A DNA stretch of 64,000 nt from positions 2,666,001 through 2,730,000 of the forward strand of contig NZ_JAUSYL010000001.1 of the NCBI RefSeq assembly GCF_030816895.1. Reading direction: 5' to 3'. This DNA is from Clavibacter sp. B3I6 (GTDB taxonomy: Bacteria; Actinomycetota; Actinomycetes; Actinomycetales; Microbacteriaceae). Positions 25,827 to 34,403 of the stretch are shown piece after piece. Under the pieces are notes generated by a model. The model saw only the letters and a program-made list of their open reading frames with translations. It did no database searches and had not been told where the DNA came from. Position 1 is the first letter of the stretch; each line of letters begins with the position of its first letter. The translations under genes were made by a program, and so were the position numbers.

Positions 25827-26426
25827 ATGATCGAGATTCCCACGGGCCTCCCCGCCGAGCTCGTCCCCCTGTCCTGGCTCCTCGGCGTCTGGGAGGGCAC
25901 CGGCGTCGTCGAGTACGCCGTGGGCGACGACCTGGTCCGCCGCGAGTTCGGGCAGCGCATCAGCTTCAGCCACGACGGCCTCCCGCACCTCAACTACTCC
26001 TCCTACGCGTGGGTCGAGGGCGAGGACGGTCCCGTCCCCTTCGTCACCGAGACCGGCTACTGGCGCCTGCGCCGCGGCGTCACCGATGGCGACCCCGGGC
26101 CGGCCATGCTGCCGCCCAGCGCCGAGCCCCCCTTCACGACGGCCGACGAGGTCGAGACGCTCCGCAACGCGGACGGCGGCTTCGACGTCGAGGTCGCCCT
26201 CGTCCACCCGGGCGGCGTGAGCGAGCTCTACGTCGGCCAGGTGAAGAGCGCGCGCATCGACCTCGCCACCGACGCGGTCCTGCGCACCGAGGGCGCCAAG
26301 GAGTACACGGGTGCCACGCGCCTCTACGGCCTCGTCGAGCGCGACCTCCTCTGGGCGTGGGACATCGCCGCCCTGGGCCAGCCGCTGCGCACGCACGCCT
26401 CCGGGCGGGTGTCGCATGTCGACTGA
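25827..26426 (+). CDS. FABP-like/nitrobindin heme-binding beta-barrel protein
   Basis: The 199-residue protein matches the actinobacterial fatty-acid-binding-like family now linked to nitrobindins. It begins with LSWLLGVWEGTGVVEY, containing the GxWxGxG-type motif, and has alternating beta strands throughout. Family members bind heme in a small barrel and may sense or detoxify nitrogen oxides. It overlaps the YgfZ gene at its stop codon, as in comparable actinobacterial neighbourhoods. Confidence 0.83.
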   Translation: MIEIPTGLPAELVPLSWLLGVWEGTGVVEYAVGDDLVRREFGQRISFSHDGLPHLNYSSYAWVEGEDGPVPFVTETGYWRLRRGVTDGDPGPAMLPPSAEPPFTTADEVETLRNADGGFDVEVALVHPGGVSELYVGQVKSARIDLATDAVLRTEGAKEYTGATRLYGLVERDLLWAWDIAALGQPLRTHASGRVSHVD

Positions 26427-27609
26427 CCCGGATCCCGTCATCCGCTCCCCGTTCCTCGACCTGCCCGGCGCCGTCGCCGCGGACGGCGCGGACTCCGGTG
26501 TGCCCGCGCACCTCGGGTCCCTCGTCGCCGAGCAGCGCGCGCTCGCCGCGGGCACGGCGATCGTCGACCTCTCCCACCGCGCGGTGCTCTCCGTGGCGGG
26601 CGAGGACCGGCTCACCTGGCTCGACTCCATCACCAGCCAGTCGCTCCGCGGCCTCGCGCCCGGTGATTCCGCCGAGACCCTCTTCCTCGACCAGAACGGC
26701 CGACTCGAGCACGCGGTCGGCGTGCTCGACGACGGCGTCACCACCTGGCTCCTCCTCGGCGCCGGCGACGCGGACGCCCTGCTCGCCTACCTGCAGCGCA
26801 TGCGCTTCATGCTCCGGGTGGAGCCGGCCGACCGCACGGCCGAGCTCGCCGTGATCGGCACGCTGGGCGAGCCCGACCTCCCCGTCGCCGCGCCGGACGG
26901 CGTCCCGCTCGTGTGGCGCGACCCGTGGGCGCACGTCGTGCCCGGCGGCCACCAGTACGCGTCCGCGTCGCCGCATCCCGCCGAGGGCTGGTCCTGGAGC
27001 GAGCGCCTCGTGCCGAGGTCGGAGCTGCCCGGCCTCGCCGCGCGCGCCGCGGCCGGCGAGCTGCAGGTCGCGGGCGTCCTCGCGGCCGAGGCCCTGCGGA
27101 TCGCCGCGTGGCGGCCGCGCTTCGCGACGGAGGTCGACGACCGCACCATCCCGCACGAGCTCGACTGGCTCCGCAGCGCCGTGCACCTCAGCAAGGGCTG
27201 CTACCGCGGCCAGGAGACGGTCGCCAAGGTGCACAACCTCGGCCGTCCCCCGCGCCGCCTCGTGCTGCTGCAGCTCGATGGCTCCGACGCGGTGCTGCCG
27301 GGCGCCGGATCCGAGGTGCGGCTCCCGGCCGGCGCCGAGGGCGCGCTCGGCGAGGTCGTCGGGTCGGTGACCTCGAGCGCGCTCCACCACGAGCTCGGCC
27401 CGATCGCCCTCGCCGTGGTGCGGCGGAACGTCGACCCCGCCGCGCAGCTCGAGGTCGTCGCCGACGACGTGCGGGTGCAGGCGGCGCAGGACGTCATCGT
27501 GCCCCACCGACGCCGGCCGCTCCGCCGACGTCCCCCGCCTGCCCCGGCTCGGTGCGGTCCGCCGCTGAGCGCGCGCGGCAGCGGTCGGCCCGTGCCGCCC
27601 GCACCCTGA
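26416..27609 (+). CDS. ygfZ: YgfZ-like folate-binding Fe-S cluster maintenance protein
   Basis: The 397-residue protein belongs to the GcvT-related YgfZ family. The diagnostic motif KGCYRGQETVAK lies at about residues 260-271, and VDLSHRAVLSVAGEDRLTWL near the N-terminus marks the folate fold. It supports repair or assembly of some iron-sulfur enzymes. ATG 26416 lies inside the preceding gene's end. The last 40 residues are Arg/Pro-rich and overlap the next gene's start. Confidence 0.87.
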   Translation: MSTDPDPVIRSPFLDLPGAVAADGADSGVPAHLGSLVAEQRALAAGTAIVDLSHRAVLSVAGEDRLTWLDSITSQSLRGLAPGDSAETLFLDQNGRLEHAVGVLDDGVTTWLLLGAGDADALLAYLQRMRFMLRVEPADRTAELAVIGTLGEPDLPVAAPDGVPLVWRDPWAHVVPGGHQYASASPHPAEGWSWSERLVPRSELPGLAARAAAGELQVAGVLAAEALRIAAWRPRFATEVDDRTIPHELDWLRSAVHLSKGCYRGQETVAKVHNLGRPPRRLVLLQLDGSDAVLPGAGSEVRLPAGAEGALGEVVGSVTSSALHHELGPIALAVVRRNVDPAAQLEVVADDVRVQAAQDVIVPHRRRPLRRRPPPAPARCGPPLSARGSGRPVPPAP

Positions 27610-28673
27610 GGCATCGCGCGGATCCGCGAGCCGCGCTCCTGCGGCTCTGGGGATCCGCGCCCGCCGCGCTGCAGATCGCCGTCGCGGCGACGGGCGGCTG
27701 GGCCTTCGCGCACCACGTGCTCGGTCACGACACCCCGCTGCTCGCGACGACCGTCACCATCACCAGCCTCGGCTTCGTCCGGGACGCCCGGCCCGTGCGC
27801 GTGCTCGAGACGGCGATCGGCATGACCGTCGGCATCACGCTGAGCGAGGTGCTGCTGCTCGGCATCGGGCGGGGCGCGTGGCAGCTGTTCGTCATCATCC
27901 TCGCCACGCTGCTCGTGGCGCGGCTGCTGTCGTCGAACGCCGCGTTCGCGGTGGCCGCGGGCGTGCAGGCCGTGCTCGTGGCGCTCCTGCCCGCGCCGCC
28001 GGGCGGCGTCTTCGTGCGCAGCGTCGACGGGCTCGTGGGCGGTGCGGTGGCGCTGCTCGCGACGGCGCTCATCCCGCGGGATCCGCGCCGGCAGGCCCTC
28101 CGCGAGGCGCGCCGCGTCTTCTCGGAGTGCTCCTACGCGCTGACCTCGCTCGTCACGGCGCTGCGCCTCGGGGACACGACGGCGGCCGACCGCGCGCTCG
28201 ACCGGCTCCGGCGCACGCAGCCGCTCGTCGACGCGTGGAGCGCGGCCGCGGACTCGGCCCTGTCGATCGCGCGCATCTCGCCGTTCCTCCGCCGCCACCT
28301 CCCGGAGCTCCGCGCCCAGCGGCGGGTGCTCGACGGCATGGACCTCGCGGTGCGGAACCTCCGGGTGATCTCCCGCCGCATCGACTTCCTCGTCGTCGAC
28401 GGGGTCCGGCGCCCGGTCCTCGCGGAGCTGCTCGCCACCGTGTCGAACGGTGTGAACCTGCTCGGGCAGAGCCTGTCGGACCCGTCGGCCGCGCCGCTCG
28501 CGCAGCAGAACCTCGTGCTGGTGGCCGTGCGCCTGGATCCGCGCGAGCTCATCCCCGGCGCCCCCGTCGGCGAGGTGATGCTCGTCATGCTGCTGCGGCC
28601 CCTGCTCGTCGACCTCCAGGTCGCGGCGGGCGTCGACGAGGCCGCGGCGCGCGCGGCGCTCCCCGCGGTCTAG
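27552..28673 (+). CDS. FUSC-like / aromatic acid exporter family membrane protein
   Basis: About 373 residues: a basic N-terminus, six or so hydrophobic segments in residues 35-170 (for example WGSAPAALQIAVAATGGWAF and AAGVQAVLVALLPAPPG), then a long soluble helical C-terminal half. This is the FUSC/ArAE-like plan, usually tied to efflux. The start is uncertain; GTG 27552 is the first reasonable codon and overlaps ygfZ by 58 bases. Its stop shares a CTAG with the convergent methyltransferase. Confidence 0.78.
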   Translation: MRSAAERARQRSARAARTLRHRADPRAALLRLWGSAPAALQIAVAATGGWAFAHHVLGHDTPLLATTVTITSLGFVRDARPVRVLETAIGMTVGITLSEVLLLGIGRGAWQLFVIILATLLVARLLSSNAAFAVAAGVQAVLVALLPAPPGGVFVRSVDGLVGGAVALLATALIPRDPRRQALREARRVFSECSYALTSLVTALRLGDTTAADRALDRLRRTQPLVDAWSAAADSALSIARISPFLRRHLPELRAQRRVLDGMDLAVRNLRVISRRIDFLVVDGVRRPVLAELLATVSNGVNLLGQSLSDPSAAPLAQQNLVLVAVRLDPRELIPGAPVGEVMLVMLLRPLLVDLQVAAGVDEAAARAALPAV

Positions 28674-29482
28674 GCCGGCGCCACCGCGGACCACGGCACG
28701 GTCAGCTCGCCGAGCCGCCACCGCGCGGGGCCGCCCTCGACGGGCACGCCCGCGTCGCGCATCCGCCGCACGGCCCCCAGCCACTGCTGGCGCGGGCCGT
28801 AGACGCCGAGCGGGGCGCTGAGGATCCAGCTCCGGTCGAGGAGCGCGAGCACCTCGTGCACGCGCTCGCCCGGGACGTTGCGGTGGATGAGCGCCTTCGG
28901 CAGCCGCTCCGCCACGATCGACGGCAGCTCGAGGCCGGTCAGCCGCAGCGAGATCGTCAGGCTCCGGGGTCCGTCGGCGCGGACGTCGATCCAGCTCGCG
29001 ACGCGGCCGATCTCGTCGCACGTGCCCTCCACCACGGAGCCGCCGGGGGACAGCCGCGCCGCCATGCGCGCCCAGGCGGCCGGCACCTCCGCCTCGTCGT
29101 ACTGCCGCAGCACGTTGAACGCGCGGATCACGGTCGCGCGCTCGCCGCCGGGAAGCGGCACCTCGAAGCCCCCGCGCGCGAACGACACGCGCTCCCGCGC
29201 CTCCGCGTCCGGCCACCCGGCGAGCTGCTCCCGGGCCCGCGCCACGCGCCCCGGCTCGATCTCGATGCCCACGACGCGCACGTCCGGCCGCGCCTCGCGC
29301 AGCCGCCGGTGCATCTCGAGCGCCGTGATCCCGCTGGCCCCGTAGCCGAGGTCGACCACGAGCGGCGCCTCCGCGGTGCGCAGGGAGTCGAGCGTGCGGA
29401 TCCACCGGTCGACCCGCCGGAGGCGGTTCGTGTTGGTCGTCCCGCGCGTGACGGAGCCGACGGGGGAGGCGGCGCCCGGCAT
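28670..29482 (-). CDS. Class I SAM-dependent methyltransferase
   Basis: The 270-residue protein has a SAM-binding motif I (APLVVDLGYGASGITALEM), an acidic strand (VRVVGIEIEPGRVARARE) and later GGSVVEGTCDEIGR. The substrate is unknown. The N-terminus contains TRGTTNTNRLRRVDRW, typical of an actinobacterial conserved group. It diverges from gpmA over 35 bases and converges with the FUSC-like gene. Confidence 0.82.
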   Translation of the reverse strand: MPGAASPVGSVTRGTTNTNRLRRVDRWIRTLDSLRTAEAPLVVDLGYGASGITALEMHRRLREARPDVRVVGIEIEPGRVARAREQLAGWPDAEARERVSFARGGFEVPLPGGERATVIRAFNVLRQYDEAEVPAAWARMAARLSPGGSVVEGTCDEIGRVASWIDVRADGPRSLTISLRLTGLELPSIVAERLPKALIHRNVPGERVHEVLALLDRSWILSAPLGVYGPRQQWLGAVRRMRDAGVPVEGGPARWRLGELTVPWSAVAPA

Positions 29483-29517
29483 GGGTCCAGTCTCCCATCG
29501 CTCGGTAGGCTGGCGGC

Positions 29518-30273
29518 ATGGCTGAACCCCGCACCCTCGTCCTGCTGCGTCACGGCAACAGCGACTGGAACCAGAAGAACCTGTTCACCGGATGGGTGGA
29601 CGTCGAGCTGAGCGAGCAGGGCGTCGCCGAGGGCCAGCGCGCCGGCGAGCTCCTCGCCGAGTCCGGCATCCTCCCCGATGTGCTGCACACCTCCGTCCTC
29701 ATCCGCGCCATCGACACCGCCAACATCGCGCTCAAGCGCGCCGGGCGCTCGTGGATCCCGGTGCAGCGGACGTGGCGCCTCAACGAGCGCCACTACGGCG
29801 CGCTCCAGGGCAAGGACAAGGCGCAGACCCTCGCCGAGTACGGCCCGGAGCAGTTCGCGACCTGGCGCCGCTCGTTCGACGTGCCGCCGCCCCCCATCGA
29901 CGACGCCGACGAGTACTCGCAGTCCGGCGACCCGCGCTACGCCGACCTCGGCGACGACCTGCCCCGCACGGAGTGCCTCAAGGACGTCATCGAGCGGATG
30001 CTGCCCTACTGGGAGTCCGACATCCAGCCCGACCTCGCGTCCGGCCGCACGGTGCTCGTCACCGCCCACGGCAACTCGCTGCGCGCGCTCGTGAAGCACC
30101 TCGACGGCATCTCCGACGCCGACATCGCCGAGCTCAACATCCCCACCGGCATCCCGCTCGTCTACCGCCTCGACGAGGACTTCCGCCCCCTCGTCCCCGG
30201 CGGCGAGTACCTCGACCCCGAGGCCGCCGCGGCCGGCGCCGCCGCGGTCGCCGCGCAGGGCACCAAGAAGTAG
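29518..30273 (+). CDS. gpmA: 2,3-bisphosphoglycerate-dependent phosphoglycerate mutase
   Basis: The 251-residue glycolytic enzyme interconverts 3- and 2-phosphoglycerate. The phosphohistidine motif LLRHGNSDWNQKNLFTGW lies at residues 8-25, with RHYGALQGKDKAQ and VTAHGNSLRALVKHLDG further on. TAGGCT ends six bases before ATG 29518, indicating a leaderless message. As in mycobacteria, it precedes the phoU and senX3-regX3 region. Confidence 0.96.
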   Translation: MAEPRTLVLLRHGNSDWNQKNLFTGWVDVELSEQGVAEGQRAGELLAESGILPDVLHTSVLIRAIDTANIALKRAGRSWIPVQRTWRLNERHYGALQGKDKAQTLAEYGPEQFATWRRSFDVPPPPIDDADEYSQSGDPRYADLGDDLPRTECLKDVIERMLPYWESDIQPDLASGRTVLVTAHGNSLRALVKHLDGISDADIAELNIPTGIPLVYRLDEDFRPLVPGGEYLDPEAAAAGAAAVAAQGTKK

Positions 30274-30289
30274 GACCGCCCGCACCGAC

Positions 30290-30328
30290 GACGAGAGCCC
30301 GCCCGGATGATCCGGTCGGGCTCTCGTC
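30290..30328. terminator. Bidirectional terminator between gpmA and phoU
   Basis: GACGAGAGCCCG (30290-30301) pairs perfectly with CGGGCTCTCGTC (30317-30328) around a 15-base loop, and flanking bases extend the symmetry. It lies between convergent genes. Confidence 0.8.
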
Positions 30329-30360
30329 ATGCGGGCCGGACGTGCGCCGGCGGTCGCGGA

Positions 30361-31014
30361 TCAGGCGTCGGCCTGCACCCAGTCGCCGGTGGCGAGGTAC
30401 TGCACGGTCTTCGCGATCGACACGGCGTGGTCGGCGAAGCGCTCGTGGTAGCGGCTGGCGAGCGTGGAGTCGACCGTGTCGACGGCCGCGCCCTTCCAGG
30501 TCTCGCCGAGCACCTTGTCGAAGACGCTGAGGTGCAGCTCGTCGATGCGGTCGTCGTCGTTGCGGATCTCCTCGGCGAGCTTCGGGTCCTCGGTGGTGAG
30601 GAGGTCCGTGAGCTTGCGGGCGATGGCGACGTCGAGCTGGCCGAGCTCGAGGAACGTGGGGCGGAGCGACTTCGGCACCACCTTGTCCGGGAAGCGGTAG
30701 CGCGACAGCTGCGCGATGTGCTCGGCGAGGTCGCCCATGCGCTCGAGCGAGGCGCTGATGCGGAGCGCGCTCACGACGATGCGGAGGTCGCGGGCCACGG
30801 GCTGCTGCCGGGCGAGGATGTTGATGGCCAGCTCGTCGAGGCTCGTGGCGAGCTCGTCGATGCGGCGGTCCTGCTCGATGACCGTCTCGGCGAGGCTGAC
30901 GTTCGACTCGTTGAACGCCCGGGTCGCGTTCTCGATGGAGATGGCGACGAGCGCGGAGATCTCGATGAGACGCTCCTGGACCTCGTGGAGCTCCTGCTGG
31001 AACACTTCGCGCAT
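30361..31014 (-). CDS. phoU: Phosphate signalling regulator PhoU
   Basis: The 217-residue helical protein contains two PhoU repeats (FQQELHEVQERLIEISALVA to the first EQDRRIDELA; then SASLERMGDLAEHIAQLSRY and NDDRIDELHLSVF). PhoU links Pst transport status to the sensor kinase, restraining SenX3 when phosphate is plentiful. It diverges from senX3. I chose the ATG at 31014. Confidence 0.95.
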   Translation of the reverse strand: MREVFQQELHEVQERLIEISALVAISIENATRAFNESNVSLAETVIEQDRRIDELATSLDELAINILARQQPVARDLRIVVSALRISASLERMGDLAEHIAQLSRYRFPDKVVPKSLRPTFLELGQLDVAIARKLTDLLTTEDPKLAEEIRNDDDRIDELHLSVFDKVLGETWKGAAVDTVDSTLASRYHERFADHAVSIAKTVQYLATGDWVQADA

Positions 31015-31219
31015 GGGGACGTCCTTTCAGGCCGCCCCGCTGCAGGAGGGACGGGGTGGTTCTCGGGCACGGCGGACCCCGGGTGCCGGGTCCACATCAC
31101 CCGACTCTGGTCATGCGAGGTTAACGCACGGTGCCGTCGAGCTGAATTCGCGGCTCCGGCCCCTGCCGCGAGCGCACCCGCGGCCGGATGGGCCCGACGC
31201 CGTCTCCTAGTGTGGGCGC

Positions 31220-32383
31220 ATGGACACCGGTGCGTTGGTGCTCGTCTGCCTCCTCATCGGGTTGGTGGTCGGCGCGGGATTCGTGTGGCTGCTGCACCAC
31301 GCGGCGGACCGCGGCGACCGTGCCGTCGAGATCACCAACCCGGTCGTGCCGGACGGCGTCGACCAGGTCCTCGAGGCCCTCGAGTCCGCCGGGATCGTGC
31401 TCGACCCCTCCAACAACGTGATGAAGGCGTCCCCCGGCGCCATCTCCTCCGGCCTCGTCTTCCACCAGGCCCTCGTGCACCCCGAGCTCGTCTCGATGGT
31501 CGACCGCGTGCGTCGATCCGGCGAGCCGATGGCGGAGGAGGTGTCGCTCGCGCGCGGGCCGTTCGGCGCCGCGGAGTTCCAGATGCACGTGCGGGTCGCC
31601 CGCCTCGGCACGCGGTACGTGCTCCTCCTCGCGCAGGACCGCACCGAGTCGCACCGGCTCGACCAGGTGCGGCGCGACTTCGTGGCGAACATCAGCCACG
31701 AGCTGAAGACCCCCATCGGCGCGGTGGGGCTGCTCGCGGAGGCGCTCGACTCGTGCGCCGACGACCCGGTGCAGGTGCGGCGCTTCGCGGCACGGCTGAC
31801 GACGGAGTCGGCCCGGCTCGCGCGCATCACGCAGGAGATCATCGAGCTGTCGCGGCTGGAGGCGTCGAACGCGCTGGAGAAGGCGGAGCCCGTCGACGTC
31901 GACCACGTGATCAGCGTGGCGCTCGACCAGGTGCGGCTCGGCGCGGAGCTGCGCGGGATCGAGCTGGCGCGCGGCAAGCGCTCGCGCTCCACGGTCTACG
32001 GCGACGAGGCGCTCCTCGTGGTCGCGGTGCACAACCTGCTGAGCAACGCCGTGAACTACTCGCCGGACGGGTCGCGCGTCGGCATCGGCGTCATGGTCGA
32101 CGACGGGGCCGTCGAGATCGTGGTCACCGACCAGGGCATCGGCATCCCCGAGGACGAGCAGGGCCGGATCTTCGAGCGCTTCTTCCGCGTCGACCAGGCC
32201 CGCGCGCGCGACACCGGCGGCACCGGGCTCGGGCTCAGCATCGTCAAGCACGTCGTGCAGAACCACGGCGGCGACGTGCGCGTCTGGTCCCGCCCCGGCC
32301 GCGGCTCGACCTTCACCATCCGCCTCCCCGAGGCATCGCAGATCCCGGCGCTCGCCGGTACGGACATCGGAGAACCCACGTGA
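31220..32383 (+). CDS. senX3: Phosphate-responsive sensor histidine kinase SenX3
   Basis: The 387-residue kinase has an N-terminal membrane helix (residues 4-24), a PAS-like region, a HisKA box with NISHELKTP and an ATPase domain (NLLSNAVNYSPDGSRV, DQGIGIPEDE, GTGLGLSIVKH). It should phosphorylate RegX3 in low phosphate. TAGTGT ends six bases before ATG 31220, so the transcript is probably leaderless. Its stop overlaps the regX3 start. Confidence 0.92.
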   Translation: MDTGALVLVCLLIGLVVGAGFVWLLHHAADRGDRAVEITNPVVPDGVDQVLEALESAGIVLDPSNNVMKASPGAISSGLVFHQALVHPELVSMVDRVRRSGEPMAEEVSLARGPFGAAEFQMHVRVARLGTRYVLLLAQDRTESHRLDQVRRDFVANISHELKTPIGAVGLLAEALDSCADDPVQVRRFAARLTTESARLARITQEIIELSRLEASNALEKAEPVDVDHVISVALDQVRLGAELRGIELARGKRSRSTVYGDEALLVVAVHNLLSNAVNYSPDGSRVGIGVMVDDGAVEIVVTDQGIGIPEDEQGRIFERFFRVDQARARDTGGTGLGLSIVKHVVQNHGGDVRVWSRPGRGSTFTIRLPEASQIPALAGTDIGEPT

Positions 32384-33060
32384 CACGCATCATGCTCGTC
32401 GAGGACGAGGCGTCGCTCAGCGAGCCGCTCGCCTTCCTGCTCCAGCGCGAGGGCTACGAGGTCGACGTCGTCGAGGACGGTCCGTCGGCCGTGGCGGCGT
32501 ACGACCGGGACGGCGCGGACCTCATCCTGCTCGACCTCATGCTCCCGGGCCTGCCCGGCACCGAGGTGTGCCGGGAGATCCGCACGCGCTCGGCCGTCCC
32601 GATCATCATGCTGACCGCCAAGGACTCCGAGGTGGACATCGTCGTGGGGCTGGAGCTCGGCGCCGACGACTACGTCACGAAGCCGTACTCGACCCGGGAG
32701 CTGCTCGCCCGGATCCGCGCGGTGCTCCGCCGCCGCGTCGAGGTCGACGAGGAGCCCCTCAACGTGCTCGAGGTCGGCGCCGTGCGCATGGACGTCGAGC
32801 GCCACACGGTCGAGGTCGACGGGCGCGAGATCGCCATGCCGCTGAAGGAGTTCGAGCTGCTCGAGCTGCTGCTGCGGAACGCCGGGCGCGTGCTCACGCG
32901 CGGACAGCTCATCGACCGGGTCTGGGGCTCCGACTACTTCGGCGACACGAAGACGCTCGACGTGCACATCAAGCGGATCCGCTCGAAGATCGAGCGCGAG
33001 CCGTCCGACCCCGTGCTGCTCGTCACCGTGCGCGGGCTCGGCTACCGCTTCGAGGCGTAG
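32380..33060 (+). CDS. regX3: Phosphate response regulator RegX3
   Basis: The 226-residue OmpR-type regulator has a receiver domain with phospho-acceptor D52 (LILLDLMLPG), conserved K in DYVTKPYS, and a winged helix (MPLKEFELLELLLRNAGRV; TLDVHIKRIRSKIE). It is the likely activator at the PHO-box-like repeats before pstS and ppk. The GTG start overlaps the senX3 stop (GTGA). Confidence 0.94.
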   Translation: MTRIMLVEDEASLSEPLAFLLQREGYEVDVVEDGPSAVAAYDRDGADLILLDLMLPGLPGTEVCREIRTRSAVPIIMLTAKDSEVDIVVGLELGADDYVTKPYSTRELLARIRAVLRRRVEVDEEPLNVLEVGAVRMDVERHTVEVDGREIAMPLKEFELLELLLRNAGRVLTRGQLIDRVWGSDYFGDTKTLDVHIKRIRSKIEREPSDPVLLVTVRGLGYRFEA

Positions 33061-33090
33061 GCGCGTCGCCGCCGGCCCGCCGGCTACGAC

Positions 33091-33122
33091 GAAGGCCCCG
33101 TCCCTCCGGGGGCGGGGCCTTC
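33091..33122. terminator. Terminator after regX3
   Basis: GAAGGCCCCG (33091-33100) pairs with CGGGGCCTTC (33113-33122). The hairpin lies between regX3 and the convergent lipoprotein gene and can serve both. Confidence 0.8.
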
Positions 33123-33150
33123 CTCGTGCGGGCCGGGTCCGGCGCCGCGG

Positions 33151-33717
33151 TCAGTTCTGGTCGTCGTCGAGGCCCTGGTCCTCGTCGCTGGTGCCGGGCG
33201 TGGTCGTCACGGTCGTGTCGGGCGTGGAGCCCGTCTCGCCGGGGACGAGCTGCGTGTACGTCTCCTGGTCGCCGTTGAGGACGGGGACGTCCATCTCGAC
33301 GCCCTCGGTGTCGCCGTACTGGATGTAGATCTTGGTCAGCGACCCCGGGGTCGGCTCGACGGAGTCGAAGACGATGCGCTGCGAGTCCTCGGCGCCGTAC
33401 TTGGTGAGGCCGGGCGCCGCGGTGACGGTGCGGGTCTCGCGCTCGGCGCCGCCCTCGGTGAGCTCGTGCTGGAACGAGACGCGCTGGCTGTCGGTCGAGC
33501 CGTTGACGAGCGTGACGACGAGGCTGGCGCCCGCATCGGAGCCGCCCTCGGTGAGGAGGATGGCGTTGCGGACCTCGATCTCGCCGACCGTGGCGTCGAA
33601 GCCGTCGCTGGGGAAGTAGGAGATGCGCGTGGCCTGGGGCGTGATGAACGTGCACGACGACGTGCCGACCGCGATCAGGGCCGCGAGGACGATGGACGAT
33701 GCGGTACGCGCTCTCAC
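33151..33717 (-). CDS. Secreted lipoprotein of unknown function
   Basis: The 188-residue protein starts with a signal peptide and lipobox (AVGTSSC, Cys about residue 22). The mature part is predicted beta-rich, and the C-terminal tail is Thr/Asp-rich (TPDTTVTTTPGTSDEDQG). It likely sits on the outer face of the membrane. GTG 33717 is the only sensible start. It diverges from carD. Confidence 0.78.
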   Translation of the reverse strand: MRARTASSIVLAALIAVGTSSCTFITPQATRISYFPSDGFDATVGEIEVRNAILLTEGGSDAGASLVVTLVNGSTDSQRVSFQHELTEGGAERETRTVTAAPGLTKYGAEDSQRIVFDSVEPTPGSLTKIYIQYGDTEGVEMDVPVLNGDQETYTQLVPGETGSTPDTTVTTTPGTSDEDQGLDDDQN

Positions 33718-33844
33718 GGGACCCTCCGGTTGTTGCGCGGTCCGGCGCCGGGCGTCCGGGCGTCCGCGCGTGGATCAGCTGACCCGCTCAGCCTACGGGA
33801 TCACGTGCCGGGCGACCGCCCGCGGGCGCCCGCGACCCGGCTGG

Positions 33845-33878
33845 TACCCTGGACCGCAGTCTGAGGAACGGGGAGTCC
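33845..33878 (+). promoter_or_regulatory. carD promoter -10 and ribosome site
   Basis: TACCCT at 33845-33850 is a good -10 box. GGGGAG at 33870-33875 precedes ATG 33879 by three bases. Unlike many genes here, carD therefore has a short leader of about 20 bases. Confidence 0.6.
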
Positions 33879-34361
33879 ATGATCTTCGAGGTCGGCGAGA
33901 CCGTCGTGTACCCGCATCACGGGGCGGCGACCATCATCGAGGTGAAGAAGCGCGTCATCCGCGGCGAGGAGAAGCTGTACCTCAAGCTCGACGTCAACCA
34001 GGGCGGGCTGCGGATCGAGGTCCCGGCGGAGAACGTCGACATGGTCGGCGTGCGCGACGTCATCGGGCGCGAGGGCGTCGAGCGGGTGTTCGGGGTGCTG
34101 CGCGCCGAGTTCACCGAGGAGCCCACCAACTGGTCGAGGCGCTACAAGGCGAACCTCGAGAAGCTCGCGTCGGGCGACGTGCTCAAGGTCGCCGAGGTCG
34201 TCCGCGACCTGTGGCGCCGCAACGAGGACCGCGGCCTGTCCGCCGGCGAGAAGAGCATGCTCCAGAAGGCGCGCGGCATCCTCGTGGGCGAGCTGGCCCT
34301 CGCGGAGAAGACCGACGAGGAGCACGCGTCGACGCTGCTCGACGAGGTCCTCGCCTCCTGA
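33879..34361 (+). CDS. carD: CarD-family RNA polymerase-binding regulator
   Basis: The 160-residue protein begins with the polymerase-interaction domain (MIFEVGETVVYPHHGAATII, residues 1-20) and ends with the helical DNA-binding domain (NWSRRYKANLEKL, EVVRDLWRRNEDRGLSAGEK). CarD binds the polymerase beta subunit and stabilises open complexes, notably at rRNA promoters. Its placement upstream of ispDF is the same as in many actinobacteria. Confidence 0.95.
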   Translation: MIFEVGETVVYPHHGAATIIEVKKRVIRGEEKLYLKLDVNQGGLRIEVPAENVDMVGVRDVIGREGVERVFGVLRAEFTEEPTNWSRRYKANLEKLASGDVLKVAEVVRDLWRRNEDRGLSAGEKSMLQKARGILVGELALAEKTDEEHASTLLDEVLAS

Positions 34362-34403
34362 CCCGCGGGCATCGCCCGTCCGGCCCGCCGGTAGCCTGAC
34401 CGC

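Noticed and set aside
31119..31136. Third PHO-box-like site between phoU and senX3
   Set aside because: Only one unit (GGTTAAC) is close to consensus, and its distance from either promoter does not match the pst and ppk sites.
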